A stretch of 64,000 nt of DNA from Pseudomonas sp. B21-028 (GTDB lineage Bacteria; Pseudomonadota; Gammaproteobacteria; Pseudomonadales; Pseudomonadaceae): assembly GCF_024749045.1 (NCBI RefSeq), contig NZ_CP087184.1, forward strand, positions 5,270,001-5,334,000, read 5' to 3'. A model generated the notes under the pieces. The model was not told where the DNA came from. It did not search any database and worked only from the letters and a program-made list of their open reading frames with translations. Below, one piece after another: positions 11,355 through 21,184 of this stretch. The translations under genes and the position numbers were made by a program. Each line of letters begins with the position of its first letter. Within the stretch, counting starts at the first letter, position 1.

Positions 11355-11459
11355 GCTGCAAGCAAAAAGCCAAAGCCAAAGCCAAAGCCAAAGCCAAAGC
11401 CAAAGCCAAAGCCAAAGCCAGGCTGCCTTATCTTGCGGCTTGTAGCTGGTAGCTTGCCG
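11342..11459. repeat. Inverted repeat with nine AAAGCC hexamers in its loop
   Basis: Perfect 9 bp arms CGGCAAGCT (11342-11350) and AGCTTGCCG (11451-11459), extended imperfectly by AAGCTGCAAGC-like sequence, enclose nine exact tandem copies of AAAGCC (11366-11419). The left arm overlaps the last codons of the preceding small gene. A related AAGCTGCAAGC-type palindrome lies between algD and alg8. The hexamer run is outside coding sequence and is a good candidate for length variation. Confidence 0.85.
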
Positions 11460-11521
11460 CTGCCCGCAGGGCTATACTTCCCGGCTTTTCCTGAATAAAT
11501 GCCAATAGGGTCCCGCCGCGC

Positions 11522-14368
11522 ATGGATAAGACCTACCAGCCGCACGCCATTGAAACTTCCTGGTACAACACCTGGGAGTCCGAGAATTATTTCGCTCCGC
11601 AAGGCGCGGGCGATTCCTACACCATCATGATCCCGCCGCCGAACGTCACCGGCAGCCTGCACATGGGCCACGGCTTCAATAACGCGATCATGGACGCCCT
11701 GATCCGTTTCCGTCGCATGCAGGGTCGCAACACCCTGTGGCAGCCGGGCACCGACCACGCTGGTATCGCCACGCAAATGCTGGTGGAGCGCCGCCTCGAA
11801 GCCCAGGGCCAGAACCGCCACGACCTGGGTCGCGAGAAATTCCTCGAGAAAGTCTGGGAATGGAAAGACGAGTCCGGTGGCAACATCAGTCGTCAGATCC
11901 GTCGCCTCGGCTCGTCCGTGGACTGGAGCCGCGAACGCTTCACCATGGACGACGGCCTCTCGGAAGCGGTGAAGGAAGCTTTCGTGCGCCTGCATGAAGA
12001 CGGCCTGATCTATCGCGGCAAGCGCCTGGTCAACTGGGACACCAAGCTGCACACCGCCATTTCCGACCTCGAAGTGGAAAACCACGACGAGAAAGGTTTC
12101 CTGTGGAACCTGAAATATCCATTGGCCGACGGCGCCAAGACCGCCGAAGGCAAGGACTACCTGATCGTCGCCACCACCCGCCCGGAAACCATGCTGGGCG
12201 ACTCGGCCGTGGCGGTGAACCCGAACGACGAGCGCTACAAGGCGCTGATCGGCCAGTTCGTGGAGCTGCCGCTCGTTGGTCGTCGCATTCCGATCATCGG
12301 TGACGATTACTGCGACCCCGAATTCGGCACCGGCTGCGTGAAAATCACCCCGGCCCACGATTTCAACGACTACGAAGTCGGCAAGCGCCATAACCTGCCG
12401 CTGCTGAACATCTTCGACAAAAATGCCAACGTCTTGCCCGCAGCCCAGGTGTTCAACCTCGACGGCACCCTGAACGAAGGCGTCGACGGCCAGATCCCGG
12501 CCGAATACGCTGGTCTGGACCGCTTCGAAGCGCGCAAGCAGATCGTCGCCGCGTTCGACGCCGCCGGCCTGTTGGTCAGCGTCGACGACCATGCCCTGAA
12601 GGTGCCGAAAGGCGACCGTTCCGGCACCGTCATCGAGCCGTGGCTGACCGACCAGTGGTACGTCTCCACCAAGCCCCTGGCCGAGCCGGCGATTGCCGCC
12701 GTGGAAGACGGCCGCATCCAGTTCGTGCCCAAGCAATACGAAAACATGTACTTCTCGTGGATGCGCGACATCCAGGACTGGTGCATCAGCCGCCAGCTGT
12801 GGTGGGGCCATCGCATCCCGGCCTGGTACGACGAGTCAGGCAAGGTCTATGTCGGTCGCGATGAGGCCGAAGTCCGCGCCAAGCACAACCTCGGCCCGGA
12901 CGTTGCGCTGCAACAGGACAACGACGTCCTCGACACCTGGTTCAGCTCGGGCCTGTGGACCTTCTCGACCCTGGGCTGGCCGCAGCAGACCGAGTTCCTG
13001 AAGACTTTCCACTCCACCGACGTGCTGGTCACCGGTTTCGACATCATTTTCTTCTGGGTCGCCCGGATGATCATGATGACCATGCACTTGATGAAGAACC
13101 CCGACGGCACGCCGCAGGTTCCGTTCAAGACCGTCTACGTCCATGGCCTGGTACGCGATGGCCAGGGCCAGAAGATGTCCAAGTCCAAGGGCAACGTCCT
13201 CGACCCCCTGGACATCATCGATGGCATCGACCTGGAAACCCTTGTGCAGAAACGCACTTCCGGGCTGATGCAGCCAAAACTGGCGAAGAAGATCGAGAAG
13301 GCTACCCGCGAAGAGTTCGCCGAGGGCATCGCCAGCTACGGCACCGACGCCCTGCGCTTCACCTTCTGCTCGCTGGCGTCCACCGGTCGCGACATCAAGT
13401 TCGACATGGGCCGCGTCGAAGGCTACCGCAACTTCTGCAACAAGATCTGGAACGCCGCGCGCTACGTGCTGGACAAGGGTGAAGACTGCGGCCAGAACGG
13501 CGAAACCTACGAGCTGACCCTGGCAGACCGCTGGATCATCTCGCAGCTGCAACGTACCGAAGCCGAAGTGACCCGCCAGCTGGACCAGTTCCGCTTCGAC
13601 CTGGCCGCACAGGCCTTGTACGAGTTCATCTGGAACCAGTATTGCGACTGGTACCTGGAACTGTCCAAGCCCGTGCTGTGGGACGAAAATGCACCGGCCG
13701 AACGCCAGCGCGGCACCCGTCGCACTTTGGTGCGCGTGCTGGAAGTGGCGTTGCGCCTGGCACATCCGTTCATGCCGTTCATCACCGAGGAAATCTGGCA
13801 GCGCATCGCGCCGCTGGCAGGCGCCCAAGGCAAGACGATCATGCTGCAACCGTGGCCGGTGGCCAATGAAAGCCGCATCGATCCGGCAGCCGAAGACGAC
13901 ATCGAATGGCTCAAGACCTTCATGCTCGGCCTGCGCAACATCCGCGCCGAGATGAACATCGGCCCGGGCAAGCCGCTGACCCTGTTCCTGAAGAACGCCA
14001 GCGCCGAAGACCTGCGCCGCCTCAACGAAAACGAAGCGCTGCTCAAGAAGCTGGCGAAGCTCGAATCGGTGACGGTCCTGGCAGCCGGCGAAGAAGCGCC
14101 GTTGTCGGCCACCGCCCTGGTGGGCGAGATGGAAGTACTGGTGCCGATGGCCGGCCTGATCGACAAGGCTGCCGAACTGGCGCGCCTGGACAAGGAAATC
14201 CTGCGCCTCAAGGGCGAAGTGCAGCGCGTGGGCGGCAAGCTGTCCAACGCCGGCTTCGTCGACAAGGCCCCGGCCGACGTCATCGAGAAGGAACGGGCCA
14301 AACTGGCCGAGGCGGAACAGGCCTTGGGCAAGCTGGCCGAGCAGCATGCGCGGATTGCCAGTCTGTAA
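11522..14368 (+). CDS. valS: Valyl-tRNA synthetase
   Basis: ValS charges tRNA-Val and edits mis-activated threonine. The 948-residue class Ia synthetase has the HIGH-type motif [14 protein letters not shown] near residue 40-50, the editing domain, the KMSKS motif ([10 protein letters not shown]), an anticodon-binding domain, and a C-terminal coiled coil ([19 protein letters not shown]...). The ATG at 11522 gives the family N-terminus [11 protein letters not shown]. It is the last gene of the pepA-holC run, and a strong terminator follows the stop. Confidence 0.98.
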   Translation: MDKTYQPHAIETSWYNTWESENYFAPQGAGDSYTIMIPPPNVTGSLHMGHGFNNAIMDALIRFRRMQGRNTLWQPGTDHAGIATQMLVERRLEAQGQNRHDLGREKFLEKVWEWKDESGGNISRQIRRLGSSVDWSRERFTMDDGLSEAVKEAFVRLHEDGLIYRGKRLVNWDTKLHTAISDLEVENHDEKGFLWNLKYPLADGAKTAEGKDYLIVATTRPETMLGDSAVAVNPNDERYKALIGQFVELPLVGRRIPIIGDDYCDPEFGTGCVKITPAHDFNDYEVGKRHNLPLLNIFDKNANVLPAAQVFNLDGTLNEGVDGQIPAEYAGLDRFEARKQIVAAFDAAGLLVSVDDHALKVPKGDRSGTVIEPWLTDQWYVSTKPLAEPAIAAVEDGRIQFVPKQYENMYFSWMRDIQDWCISRQLWWGHRIPAWYDESGKVYVGRDEAEVRAKHNLGPDVALQQDNDVLDTWFSSGLWTFSTLGWPQQTEFLKTFHSTDVLVTGFDIIFFWVARMIMMTMHLMKNPDGTPQVPFKTVYVHGLVRDGQGQKMSKSKGNVLDPLDIIDGIDLETLVQKRTSGLMQPKLAKKIEKATREEFAEGIASYGTDALRFTFCSLASTGRDIKFDMGRVEGYRNFCNKIWNAARYVLDKGEDCGQNGETYELTLADRWIISQLQRTEAEVTRQLDQFRFDLAAQALYEFIWNQYCDWYLELSKPVLWDENAPAERQRGTRRTLVRVLEVALRLAHPFMPFITEEIWQRIAPLAGAQGKTIMLQPWPVANESRIDPAAEDDIEWLKTFMLGLRNIRAEMNIGPGKPLTLFLKNASAEDLRRLNENEALLKKLAKLESVTVLAAGEEAPLSATALVGEMEVLVPMAGLIDKAAELARLDKEILRLKGEVQRVGGKLSNAGFVDKAPADVIEKERAKLAEAEQALGKLAEQHARIASL

Positions 14369-14387
14369 CGGCAAGCTGCGATGAACG

Positions 14388-14414
14388 AAGGAGGCCCCGG
14401 TGGCCTCCTTTTTT
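14388..14414 (+). terminator. Rho-independent terminator after valS
   Basis: A 9 bp perfect stem AAGGAGGCC/GGCCTCCTT with a 5-base CCGGT loop is followed by four more T residues (six in a row including the stem), 19 bp after the valS stop. Confidence 0.92.
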
Positions 14415-14449
14415 CTGCCCGCCGTTTCCTCCAAACGCTGAACAAACCT

Positions 14450-14539
14450 TGTGGGAGCGAGCCTGCTCGCGATGACGGCAGTAAATTCGCCACAGATGCA
14501 GCCTGACCCACCGCTATCGCGAGCAGGCTCGCCCCCACA
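14450..14539. repeat. REP doublet
   Basis: Arms TGTGGGAGCGAGCCTGCTCG and its complement CGAGCAGGCTCGCCCCCACA enclose a loop of about 40 bp. It lies between the valS terminator and rlmF. Confidence 0.9.
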
Positions 14540-14622
14540 TTTAATCGGCGCGCGCCTCAAGACCGCATCGGATGTGGGACAATGCCCGCCACTTTTTGAG
14601 CCAGCCCCGAATCGACCCGCCC

Positions 14623-15648
14623 ATGACCGCGCCCCGCCCCCCCAGACCCGCACGCCAGAAGCCCAAGCCCGCCGCCGAAGCCAAGGCCGCCGTGCCCCGT
14701 GAAAAAGCCAGCCTGCACCCACGCAATCGCCACCAGGGCCGTTACGATTTCCCGGCATTGATCAAGGGCACGCCGGAACTGGCCAGGTTCGTGATCATCA
14801 ATCCCTATGGCAAGGAAAGCATCGACTTCGCCAGCCCTGAAGCCGTGCGGGTGTTCAACCGGGCGCTGCTCAAATCCTTTTATGGCATTGCCCACTGGGA
14901 CATTCCGGCCGACTACCTGTGCCCTCCGGTGCCGGGGCGTGCGGACTACATGCACTTCCTCGCCGACCTGCTCGCCAGCCATAACGAAGGGGAAGTCCCT
15001 CGGGGCGCGGCAGTGAAGGTGCTGGACGTCGGCACCGGCGCCAACTGCGTGTATCCGTTGATCGGCTACAGCGACTACCGCTGGCACTTCCTGGGCTCGG
15101 AGATCGACCCGACGGCCATCGCCTCGGCCAAGACCATTGTCCAGGCGAATGGGTTGGCCAAGGCTATCCAACTGCGCCAGCAAACCAATCGCAAGCAGAT
15201 CCTGCTGGGCCTGCTCGACGAAGCCGAGCGGTTCGACCTGACGATGTGCAATCCGCCATTCCATGCGTCCCTGGAGGAGGCCACCCGAGGCAGCCAGCGT
15301 AAATGGCGCTCCCTGGGCAAGGCCGATCCGAAACGCAAGTTGCCGGTCCTGAATTTCGGCGGTCAGGCCGCCGAGTTGTGGTGCGAAGGTGGAGAGGTCC
15401 GCTTCGTGACCCAACTGATCGGTGAAAGCGCGCAGTTGGCCCGACAGGTCCTGTGGTTCAGCACCCTGGTGTCGAAGGCTTCGAACCTGCCGGCGATTCA
15501 GGCCGCCCTGAAGAAGGCCGGCGCGGTGCACAGCGAGGTGGTGGAGATGTCCCAGGGACAAAAGCAGAGCCGCTTCGTGGCCTGGACCTTCCACACCGAG
15601 GCACAACAGCAGGCCTGGCGCCAGGCGCGGTGGGTTCGCAAGGACTGA
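14623..15648 (+). CDS. rlmF: 23S rRNA (adenine-1618-N6)-methyltransferase RlmF
   Basis: RlmF methylates N6 of A1618 in 23S rRNA using S-adenosylmethionine. The 341-residue protein has a basic, proline-rich N-terminal tail ([15 protein letters not shown]), then the Rossmann methyltransferase domain with [14 protein letters not shown] (motif I) and CNPPFHAS (motif IV, the NPPF signature of N6-adenine methylases). The ATG at 14623 is preferred over 14572 because the additional residues are not family-like. It stands alone and shares a bidirectional terminator with the convergent HU gene. Confidence 0.94.
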   Translation: MTAPRPPRPARQKPKPAAEAKAAVPREKASLHPRNRHQGRYDFPALIKGTPELARFVIINPYGKESIDFASPEAVRVFNRALLKSFYGIAHWDIPADYLCPPVPGRADYMHFLADLLASHNEGEVPRGAAVKVLDVGTGANCVYPLIGYSDYRWHFLGSEIDPTAIASAKTIVQANGLAKAIQLRQQTNRKQILLGLLDEAERFDLTMCNPPFHASLEEATRGSQRKWRSLGKADPKRKLPVLNFGGQAAELWCEGGEVRFVTQLIGESAQLARQVLWFSTLVSKASNLPAIQAALKKAGAVHSEVVEMSQGQKQSRFVAWTFHTEAQQQAWRQARWVRKD

Positions 15649-15684
15649 ATGCCTGCATTGCGTCAGCCACTTTCTTCAGGACAA

Positions 15685-15726
15685 CAAAAAACCGTGCCCG
15701 GACTGCTCCGCTGCACGGTTTTTTTT
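15685..15726. terminator. Bidirectional terminator between rlmF and the HU gene
   Basis: AAAAAACCGTGC (15686-15697) pairs with GCACGGTTTTTT (15713-15724) around a 15-base loop; there are poly-A and poly-T runs on the two sides, so the hairpin can stop transcription from both convergent genes. Confidence 0.9.
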
Positions 15727-15734
15727 AAAGCGTC

Positions 15735-16019
15735 TTACTTGGCGTTGATCGAATCAACCAGGCCTTTGGCCGGAACCAGCTTGACGACTTTCTTTGCAGC
15801 GATTTCGATGGCAGCGCCAGTCGAAGGGTTGCGACCGGTACGGGCAGGACGCTCGGTGACTTTCAGCTTGCCGATACCTGGCAAGGTGATTTCGCCGCCG
15901 CTTTCCAGCTGGTCGGCAACGATTTGGCCCAACTGGTCCAGAGCGTTACGCGCGGTGGTTTTCGGCGCGTCGATAGCTTCAGCGATGTCAGCGATCAGTT
16001 GGTCTTTAGTAAGAGCCAT
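15735..16019 (-). CDS. hupN: HU-family DNA-binding protein (HupN type)
   Basis: This is a 94-residue nucleoid protein of the HU/IHF fold, which bends DNA and compacts the chromosome. It begins ALTKDQLIADIAEAIDAPK and has the DNA-binding arm with GRNPSTGAAIEI and the family proline. The sequence is of the PA5348/HupN type of Pseudomonas rather than HupA or HupB. The ATG at 16019 has AAGGA upstream; an earlier in-frame ATG at 16046 would add nine residues. It is divergent from ndpA, another nucleoid protein, so both may be controlled from the shared 397 bp region. Confidence 0.95.
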   Translation of the reverse strand: MALTKDQLIADIAEAIDAPKTTARNALDQLGQIVADQLESGGEITLPGIGKLKVTERPARTGRNPSTGAAIEIAAKKVVKLVPAKGLVDSINAK

Positions 16020-16416
16020 GTAGTGTTCCTTCCCTATCAAATTCATATGGATTGCAGAGTGCAGTGTCAGCCATCGAGCCCGATCTCTTCGGATCGGACA
16101 CCCTCGGTCATCACCACGACGGGTCGGGGTAATAGATGCCGAAATCCGGGTTTGGTTCGACCTGACAAAATGCTGAATGCCTGCTTAACGCAGTGCCTTC
16201 GCGTAAGACCGGGCAAAACTAGCACAACCCCTGTGAAATATCCGCCCTTAGCTACCCATTTGGTCAGCTTTATTGCGCTAAATCGGTAAAAAAATGCTTA
16301 TGGGCTGTCGGACGGCTCCGAAATCCCCTTCGCAACGCTTCAAAACCAGTGATTGCGGTACACTGGGCGCTTTTCGGGGGAGCGCGCCCTCCTCTCTTTC
16401 ATCAGCCGAGAAGCCC
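16020..16416. other. Divergent promoter region between hupN and ndpA
   Basis: This 397 bp gap has no gene. It must carry the promoters of hupN (minus) and ndpA (plus). A TACACT at about 16358 is a possible -10 element for ndpA, but I see no good -35 partner. No REP element is present. I cannot assign a specific operator. Confidence 0.5.
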
Positions 16417-17421
16417 ATGCCGATCCGTCATTGCATCGTCCACCTGATCGACAAAAAACCCGACGGCACCCCTGCTGTGCTCCATGCTCGGGACTCTGAA
16501 CTGGCAGAGTCCACGGCCATCGAAAACATGCTTGCCGATCTCAACGAGAGCTACAACGCCAAACAAGGCAAGGCCTGGGGGTTTTTCCATGCCGAGTCCG
16601 GTGCACACCCGTTCAGCGGCTGGCTGAAGGAATACCTGGACGGCGGCAAGGATTTCACGGCGTTCAGTCGCGTGGCCGTGGAACACCTGCAAAAGCTGAT
16701 GGAAGAGTCCAACCTGTCGGTGGGCGGCCATGTACTGTTCGCCCATTATCAACAGGGCATGACCGACTACCTGGCCATCGCCCTGCTGCACCACAGCGAA
16801 GGCGTGGCGGTTACCGATGAGCTGGACGTCACCCCGTCCCGCCATCTCGACCTGGGCCAGTTGCACCTGGCGGCCCGGATCAACGTGTCGGAATGGCAGA
16901 ACAATAAGCAGTCCAAGCAATATATTTCCTTCATCAAGGGCAAGAACGGCAAAAAGGTCTCGGAGTACTTCCGCGACTTCATCGGCTGCCAGGAAGGTGT
17001 CGACGGCCCCGGTGAAACCCGCACGCTGCTCAAGGCCTTCAGCGACTTCGTCGAAAGCGAAGACCTGCCCGAAGACGATGCCCGGGAAAAGACCAAGACG
17101 CTGGTGGATTACGCCAGCAGCCAGGCCAAGCTCGGCGAACCCATGGGCCTGGAAGAACTGTCCGAACTGATCGACGAGGATCGCCCGAAGGCGTTCTACG
17201 ATCACATCCGCAACAAGGACTACGGCCTGTCGCCGGAAATCCCGGCGGATAAACGCACCCTCAACCAGTTCCGCCGCTTCACTGGTCGCGCCGAAGGTCT
17301 GTCCATCAGCTTCGAGGCGCACCTGCTGGGTTCCAAGATCGAATATGACGAAGAAGCCGGCACGTTGATCATCAAGGGATTGCCGACGTCCCTGACTGAC
17401 CAGCTCAAGCGGCGCAATTGA
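16417..17421 (+). CDS. ndpA: Nucleoid-associated protein NdpA (YejK family)
   Basis: NdpA/YejK is a nucleoid-associated protein of about 335 residues found in gammaproteobacteria; the E. coli homologue interacts with topoisomerases. This product has 334 residues, starts [17 protein letters not shown], and contains the family blocks [18 protein letters not shown] and [10 protein letters not shown]...[22 protein letters not shown] (shown in part). The ATG at 16417 is selected because 41 residues from an earlier start at 16294 are not family-like. Its stop overlaps the start of the following glutaredoxin gene (TGATG). Confidence 0.94.
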   Translation: MPIRHCIVHLIDKKPDGTPAVLHARDSELAESTAIENMLADLNESYNAKQGKAWGFFHAESGAHPFSGWLKEYLDGGKDFTAFSRVAVEHLQKLMEESNLSVGGHVLFAHYQQGMTDYLAIALLHHSEGVAVTDELDVTPSRHLDLGQLHLAARINVSEWQNNKQSKQYISFIKGKNGKKVSEYFRDFIGCQEGVDGPGETRTLLKAFSDFVESEDLPEDDAREKTKTLVDYASSQAKLGEPMGLEELSELIDEDRPKAFYDHIRNKDYGLSPEIPADKRTLNQFRRFTGRAEGLSISFEAHLLGSKIEYDEEAGTLIIKGLPTSLTDQLKRRN

Positions 17422-17777
17422 TGCTCGGCGGGGTCCTGAGGAAGTTTCTGCTGATTCTGCTGGTGGTCGTGGCGTACCAGAACTGGGGCAAGATCGAGCG
17501 GTTGTTCAACCCCTCGCAGATGGTCTCGCAGCAGATCCGCAGCCATGCCCAGGTTACGCTGTACGCCACCGACTGGTGCGGCTACTGCAAGGCAACACGA
17601 CGCTTCCTGGATGAAAAAGGCGTGCCGTATCGCGAGTTCGATATCGAGAAAGACCCCGAAGCGCGCAAGGCCTATGAGGCGCTGGGCGATCGGGGAATTC
17701 CGATCCTGGACGTGAATGGCACGTTGATTCGTGGGTATGAACCGCAAAGGATTCTCAAGGCATTGTCTGCAACATAG
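17421..17777 (+). CDS. Membrane-anchored glutaredoxin-like protein
   Basis: The 118-residue protein has one N-terminal hydrophobic segment (about residues 4-19, KFLLILLVVVAY) and a glutaredoxin domain with the redox motif Cys53-Gly-Tyr-Cys56 (TDWCGYCKATRRF), a cis-proline near GIPILDVNG, and the GYEP segment. The anchor could place the domain on either side of the inner membrane. It overlaps the ndpA stop by one base, so the two are co-translated; the functional link is unknown. Confidence 0.88.
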   Translation: MLGGVLRKFLLILLVVVAYQNWGKIERLFNPSQMVSQQIRSHAQVTLYATDWCGYCKATRRFLDEKGVPYREFDIEKDPEARKAYEALGDRGIPILDVNGTLIRGYEPQRILKALSAT

Positions 17778-17824
17778 CGCCACATCAGCGGCGGACCGCG
17801 ATCCCGGGAACGTCGCAAATCCAG

Positions 17825-17914
17825 CGTGGGAGCGAGCCTGCTCGCGATGAGGGCATTCCGGTCACAATTTGCACTGACTGTCACACCGCTATCGCGAGCA
17901 GGCTCGCTCCCACA
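17825..17914. repeat. REP doublet
   Basis: Arms CGTGGGAGCGAGCCTGCTCG and CGAGCAGGCTCGCTCCCACA around a 40 bp loop, between the convergent glutaredoxin and GST-like genes. Confidence 0.9.
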
Positions 17915-17927
17915 GGTCTTGGGTGGC

Positions 17928-18863
17928 TTAGCAAGCCTCGATACGAAACCCGAACCGCGGGAAGTGCACATGCACCACCCCGCCGCGCTCGTCTTCACGG
18001 CGCAGGATCAGTTCTTCGCGCCCGGCAAACAGCAACGCTCCCGCCACCGGATCGACACCATAGTCAGTCGCAGCGATGGTCACCTGCTGCCCTTTCGCAA
18101 ACCCGCTCGACTCATCGAATGGTTCATCCGGCAACGCGGCCGGCGTAGCGTTGCGGGCCACTTCCAAGGCCTCTTCGGAACTCATCGCGCTCGACGCGCC
18201 ATGACCGAAAGCCAACACCCGCGTCAGCCAGGCCGAGACAGCCGGGTAGGCATCCACCAATGGCGAGGTCACCGGTGTGCCCTTGAGAAACCACAGCGGG
18301 TGAGCCATGGCGAAGTCGGCAATCGAGGGCTCCCCCAACAGGAAGTCGCCTTCTTCGCGCTGTAACTGCTGCTCAAGGCGCGCCATGATCGTCGGCCACT
18401 GGTGCTTGGCCTGCTCGGTAGCCAAACGCGTGGCGGTGCCACCACTGAACAGCCCGGCGCGGTCCGCGATGAACGCCTTGATCGCCTCAGGCGACAACTT
18501 GGCGAAACGCGCGGCCATCGACTCGGGCTGGAACACCAGGCTCACCCCATGCTGGAACACCACCGAATCGGCCCAGGCCGCGAAGGATGCCGCGATCATT
18601 TCCCGGCCTTCGGGAAACAGCGCCGGCGTGGCCTTTTCCTGCTCCAGTCGCCGAGCGATCAGGGCCGTGTCGCAATAGATGTCCGCGCCGATCTGCAACA
18701 CCGGCGTCTTGCGGTAGCCGCCTGTCAACGCCGTCAGGTCGGGTTTGGGCATCATTGGCGGGATGTTGACCGAGCGCCAGGACAAGCCTTTGAAACCGAG
18801 CAGCAGACGGGCTTTTTCAGCAAAGGGAGACGTCGGGTAATGATGAAGAATCAGCTCTGACAT
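17928..18863 (-). CDS. Glutathione S-transferase-family protein with extra C-terminal domain
   Basis: The first 80 residues form a thioredoxin-like GST N-domain (LILHHYPTSPFAEKARLLLG, cis-Pro in RKTPVLQ, then DTALIARRLE), and residues 90-215 look like the helical GST C-domain. The remaining ~85 residues (from about 225) are not part of a normal GST: they read as a small beta domain (KGQQVTIAATDYGVDPVAG...GGVVHVHFPRFGFRI). Total length is 311, against about 210-230 for typical GSTs. The ATG at 18863 matches the family start. A glutathione-dependent activity is plausible but the substrate is unknown. Confidence 0.85.
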   Translation of the reverse strand: MSELILHHYPTSPFAEKARLLLGFKGLSWRSVNIPPMMPKPDLTALTGGYRKTPVLQIGADIYCDTALIARRLEQEKATPALFPEGREMIAASFAAWADSVVFQHGVSLVFQPESMAARFAKLSPEAIKAFIADRAGLFSGGTATRLATEQAKHQWPTIMARLEQQLQREEGDFLLGEPSIADFAMAHPLWFLKGTPVTSPLVDAYPAVSAWLTRVLAFGHGASSAMSSEEALEVARNATPAALPDEPFDESSGFAKGQQVTIAATDYGVDPVAGALLFAGREELILRREDERGGVVHVHFPRFGFRIEAC

Positions 18864-18942
18864 GAGATTTGCCAATGCAGGAAGGAGGTCCGCAAGCTTA
18901 GCGTGCCACGGCCACACAGCCTACCCACCTGATGAGGGCTCA

Positions 18943-19266
18943 TCAGTGAGATGGATGATGCGGCGCCACACTCGCCACCAGGCATTCCTTGGCGCTTTTG
19001 CGCAGCTTTTTGATCAGCCGCTCCTGGCGCAGGGCTTCGCCCTTGTCACGGCAGGCTTCGGTATAGACCAGTGCCACCGCCGGGCTGGAGAGAAAGAAAC
19101 GTGCGCCCTTGCCGCTCTGGTGCTTGGCGAAACGGCGCACCGGATCGTCGCTGATGCCACAGTACAACGCGCCGTTGGCGGCCCGCACCAGGTAGACGAA
19201 CCAGGGCTTGCCCGGTTCGGCCGTGGCCTCCACAGGCAGGTCGGAAGTGTTGTTGGCAGTCGTCAC
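18943..19266 (-). CDS. GIY-YIG domain protein (UPF0213/YhbQ type)
   Basis: This 107-residue product carries a single GIY-YIG domain: [21 protein letters not shown] provides the (G/V)-Y...Y-x-G pair, followed by [14 protein letters not shown] and the ERLIKKLRK helix. Small stand-alone proteins of this type (YhbQ family) are thought to act on nucleic acids. The start GTG at 19266 is inferred from family length; its ribosome-binding site is weak. It follows the NTF2-like gene by 41 bp on the same strand. Confidence 0.85.
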   Translation of the reverse strand: MTTANNTSDLPVEATAEPGKPWFVYLVRAANGALYCGISDDPVRRFAKHQSGKGARFFLSSPAVALVYTEACRDKGEALRQERLIKKLRKSAKECLVASVAPHHPSH

Positions 19267-19307
19267 GAAATGTTCAACAGACGCGTAGGAAGTAGGTCGC
19301 GATCTTA

Positions 19308-19778
19308 TCAGCGACTGGCCTGGAACGCCCGAAGCCCTTTGAGGGCCTGGGCCCTGACCGCGTTGCGCACCAGCGGCGTCCAGCCCAGCAGCAGGCCCTT
19401 GGCACCCAAGGCCTGACGGGACCAGCGCCACAGATCGAAGCTGTCATGATGCTCGCAGATCTTGCCATCGCGAAACACGAAGCGCGCCTGGATGTCATTG
19501 ACCACGACATTACCGGTCTGGCTGAACAGGTAAGTCGCCACCCAATGCGCGCCCCCGGAACGCTCATCGCTGCGCACGTTATCGAAGGTCAGGGAAAAGT
19601 CCTTGGCGCGGGTGGTGAGCATGCGCCACATATCACCGGCATCACGCCCGCGCAGCTCGCCGAACGCCGGGTCGCTGAAGACCACGTCGTCGGTATAGCA
19701 GGCGCTCATGGCGTCGGCATCCAGGCGCTGGAAGGCCTGATAGAACCGGTTGATCAGGGCGGTATGGGCATCACTCAT
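19308..19778 (-). CDS. NTF2/SnoaL-like protein
   Basis: The 156-residue protein has the cone-shaped NTF2 fold pattern: an N-terminal helix pair ([21 protein letters not shown]), then the typical [15 protein letters not shown] and beta strands ending in [12 protein letters not shown]. Such proteins may be enzymes (isomerases, cyclases) or binding proteins; no specific activity can be assigned. The ATG has GGAG 8 bases upstream. A short inverted repeat, CTCGCCA/TGGCGAG, lies just upstream (19807-19833). Confidence 0.85.
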   Translation of the reverse strand: MSDAHTALINRFYQAFQRLDADAMSACYTDDVVFSDPAFGELRGRDAGDMWRMLTTRAKDFSLTFDNVRSDERSGGAHWVATYLFSQTGNVVVNDIQARFVFRDGKICEHHDSFDLWRWSRQALGAKGLLLGWTPLVRNAVRAQALKGLRAFQASR

Positions 19779-19866
19779 GGACGAACTCCGAAAAACATTT
19801 CAGTAGACTCGCCACAATAATCTGCCACTGGCGAGAACACTATCGTCATTCGCCATGAAAATAACA

Positions 19867-21171
19867 TCAGCGAAGATCGGTGATTTTCTCGCTGCTGACG
19901 CCGACGTACAACGCCCGCCCCGCGCCGATCCCGGCGATGATCGCGCCCAGGCCGACCAAGCCGAAAATCCAGCCCAGGGCTTGCCATCCACCGGTCCAGT
20001 CATGCACCACGCCCACTGCGAACGGCCCCAGGGACGCCAGGGTATAACCGAAGCCCTGGGCCATGCTGGAGAGGTTCGCGGCCACATGGGCGTCTCGCGA
20101 ACGCAGTACGATCAGCGTCAGCGCCAGGCTGAACGTCGCCCCCTGCCCCAGCCCCAGCAGAATCGCCCAGCCCCACAAACCGTCGAGAGGCGCGTAGAGG
20201 CAGCCGAACAGCCCGCCGAGAGTCATGACCATGACAATCACGATGGCCGGGCGCTGATCCCTGCCGCGGGTCGCCAGCCAGGGCGCCGCCAGGGAGCTGA
20301 TCAACTGCACGATGACCGAACCCGACAACACCAGGCCGGCCTGGGTCGGGGTCAGGCCACGACCGATAAGGATCGATGGCAGCCAGCCGAACACGATGTA
20401 GGCCAGGGACGATTGCAGCCCCATATATAGCGTCACCTGCCAGGCCAGTGGATCGCGCAACAACCCGCGAACCCGATACGCCGCCTGGTGGCCGCCATGT
20501 TTCTGACCGGTTTGCGGCAGCCAGAACACGACCGCCAGCAATGCCGGAATCGCCCAGAACCCGAGCCCCAGGGCCCAGCTATGGTTCAGTTGTTCGCTCA
20601 ATGGCACCGTTGCCCCGGCGGCCATTGCCGCGCCCAGGCACAACGCCATGGTGTAGACCCCGGTCATGGTACCGGCCTGCCGGGCGAAGTCACGCTTGAC
20701 GATGCCCGGCAACAGCACCCCGATCACACCGATGCTCGCACCGGCCAGGATGCTGCCGGCAAACAGGCCAACCTGGCCGAACGAACTGCGCAGCACAATC
20801 CCGCCGGCAAGCGTCAGCAAGATTCCCAGCACCACGCGCTCGGCGCCAAAACGCCGAGCCAGCACCGGCGCCAGTGGCGCGAACAGGCCAAGACACAGCA
20901 CCGGCAGCGTGGTCAGCAAACCGGCCTGGGCGGCCGACAGGCCGAGGCTTTTCGAAACCTCGCTGAGCAACGGCGCCATGCTCGACAGCGCCGGACGCAG
21001 GTTCAATGCGACCAGGATCAACCCCAGCAGCAACAGCCAGGGCCGGCGCAGCAGCGGATGAGCCTGCTGGGCCTGTTCGTCGTCGGCCTCGGCGTCGATC
21101 AACAATTCTTCGAGCTCGGCGCCGCGCTTGGGCGTCTTCGAGGCGGTAGGGTCAAGCAGATCACGGGACAT
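19867..21171 (-). CDS. CynX/NimT-family MFS transporter
   Basis: This is a 12-helix major facilitator of about 434 residues. After a hydrophilic acidic N-terminal tail (about 45 residues) the first helix is WLLLLGLILVALNLRPALSS, whose LNLRPA motif is typical of the CynX/NimT (cyanate/2-nitroimidazole) branch. The substrate cannot be deduced. An ATG at 21195 would add eight residues and overlap the preceding regulator gene; neither start has a strong ribosome-binding site, though GAG precedes 21171. It follows directly after a FadR-type regulator, so the two probably form one autoregulated unit. Confidence 0.88.
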   Translation of the reverse strand: MSRDLLDPTASKTPKRGAELEELLIDAEADDEQAQQAHPLLRRPWLLLLGLILVALNLRPALSSMAPLLSEVSKSLGLSAAQAGLLTTLPVLCLGLFAPLAPVLARRFGAERVVLGILLTLAGGIVLRSSFGQVGLFAGSILAGASIGVIGVLLPGIVKRDFARQAGTMTGVYTMALCLGAAMAAGATVPLSEQLNHSWALGLGFWAIPALLAVVFWLPQTGQKHGGHQAAYRVRGLLRDPLAWQVTLYMGLQSSLAYIVFGWLPSILIGRGLTPTQAGLVLSGSVIVQLISSLAAPWLATRGRDQRPAIVIVMVMTLGGLFGCLYAPLDGLWGWAILLGLGQGATFSLALTLIVLRSRDAHVAANLSSMAQGFGYTLASLGPFAVGVVHDWTGGWQALGWIFGLVGLGAIIAGIGAGRALYVGVSSEKITDLR

Positions 21172-21184
21172 GGAAAACTCGGAC

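Noticed and set aside
12836-14758. Minus-strand open frame of 640 codons opposite valS
   Set aside because: Antisense to valS; includes translated REP sequence at its upstream end.
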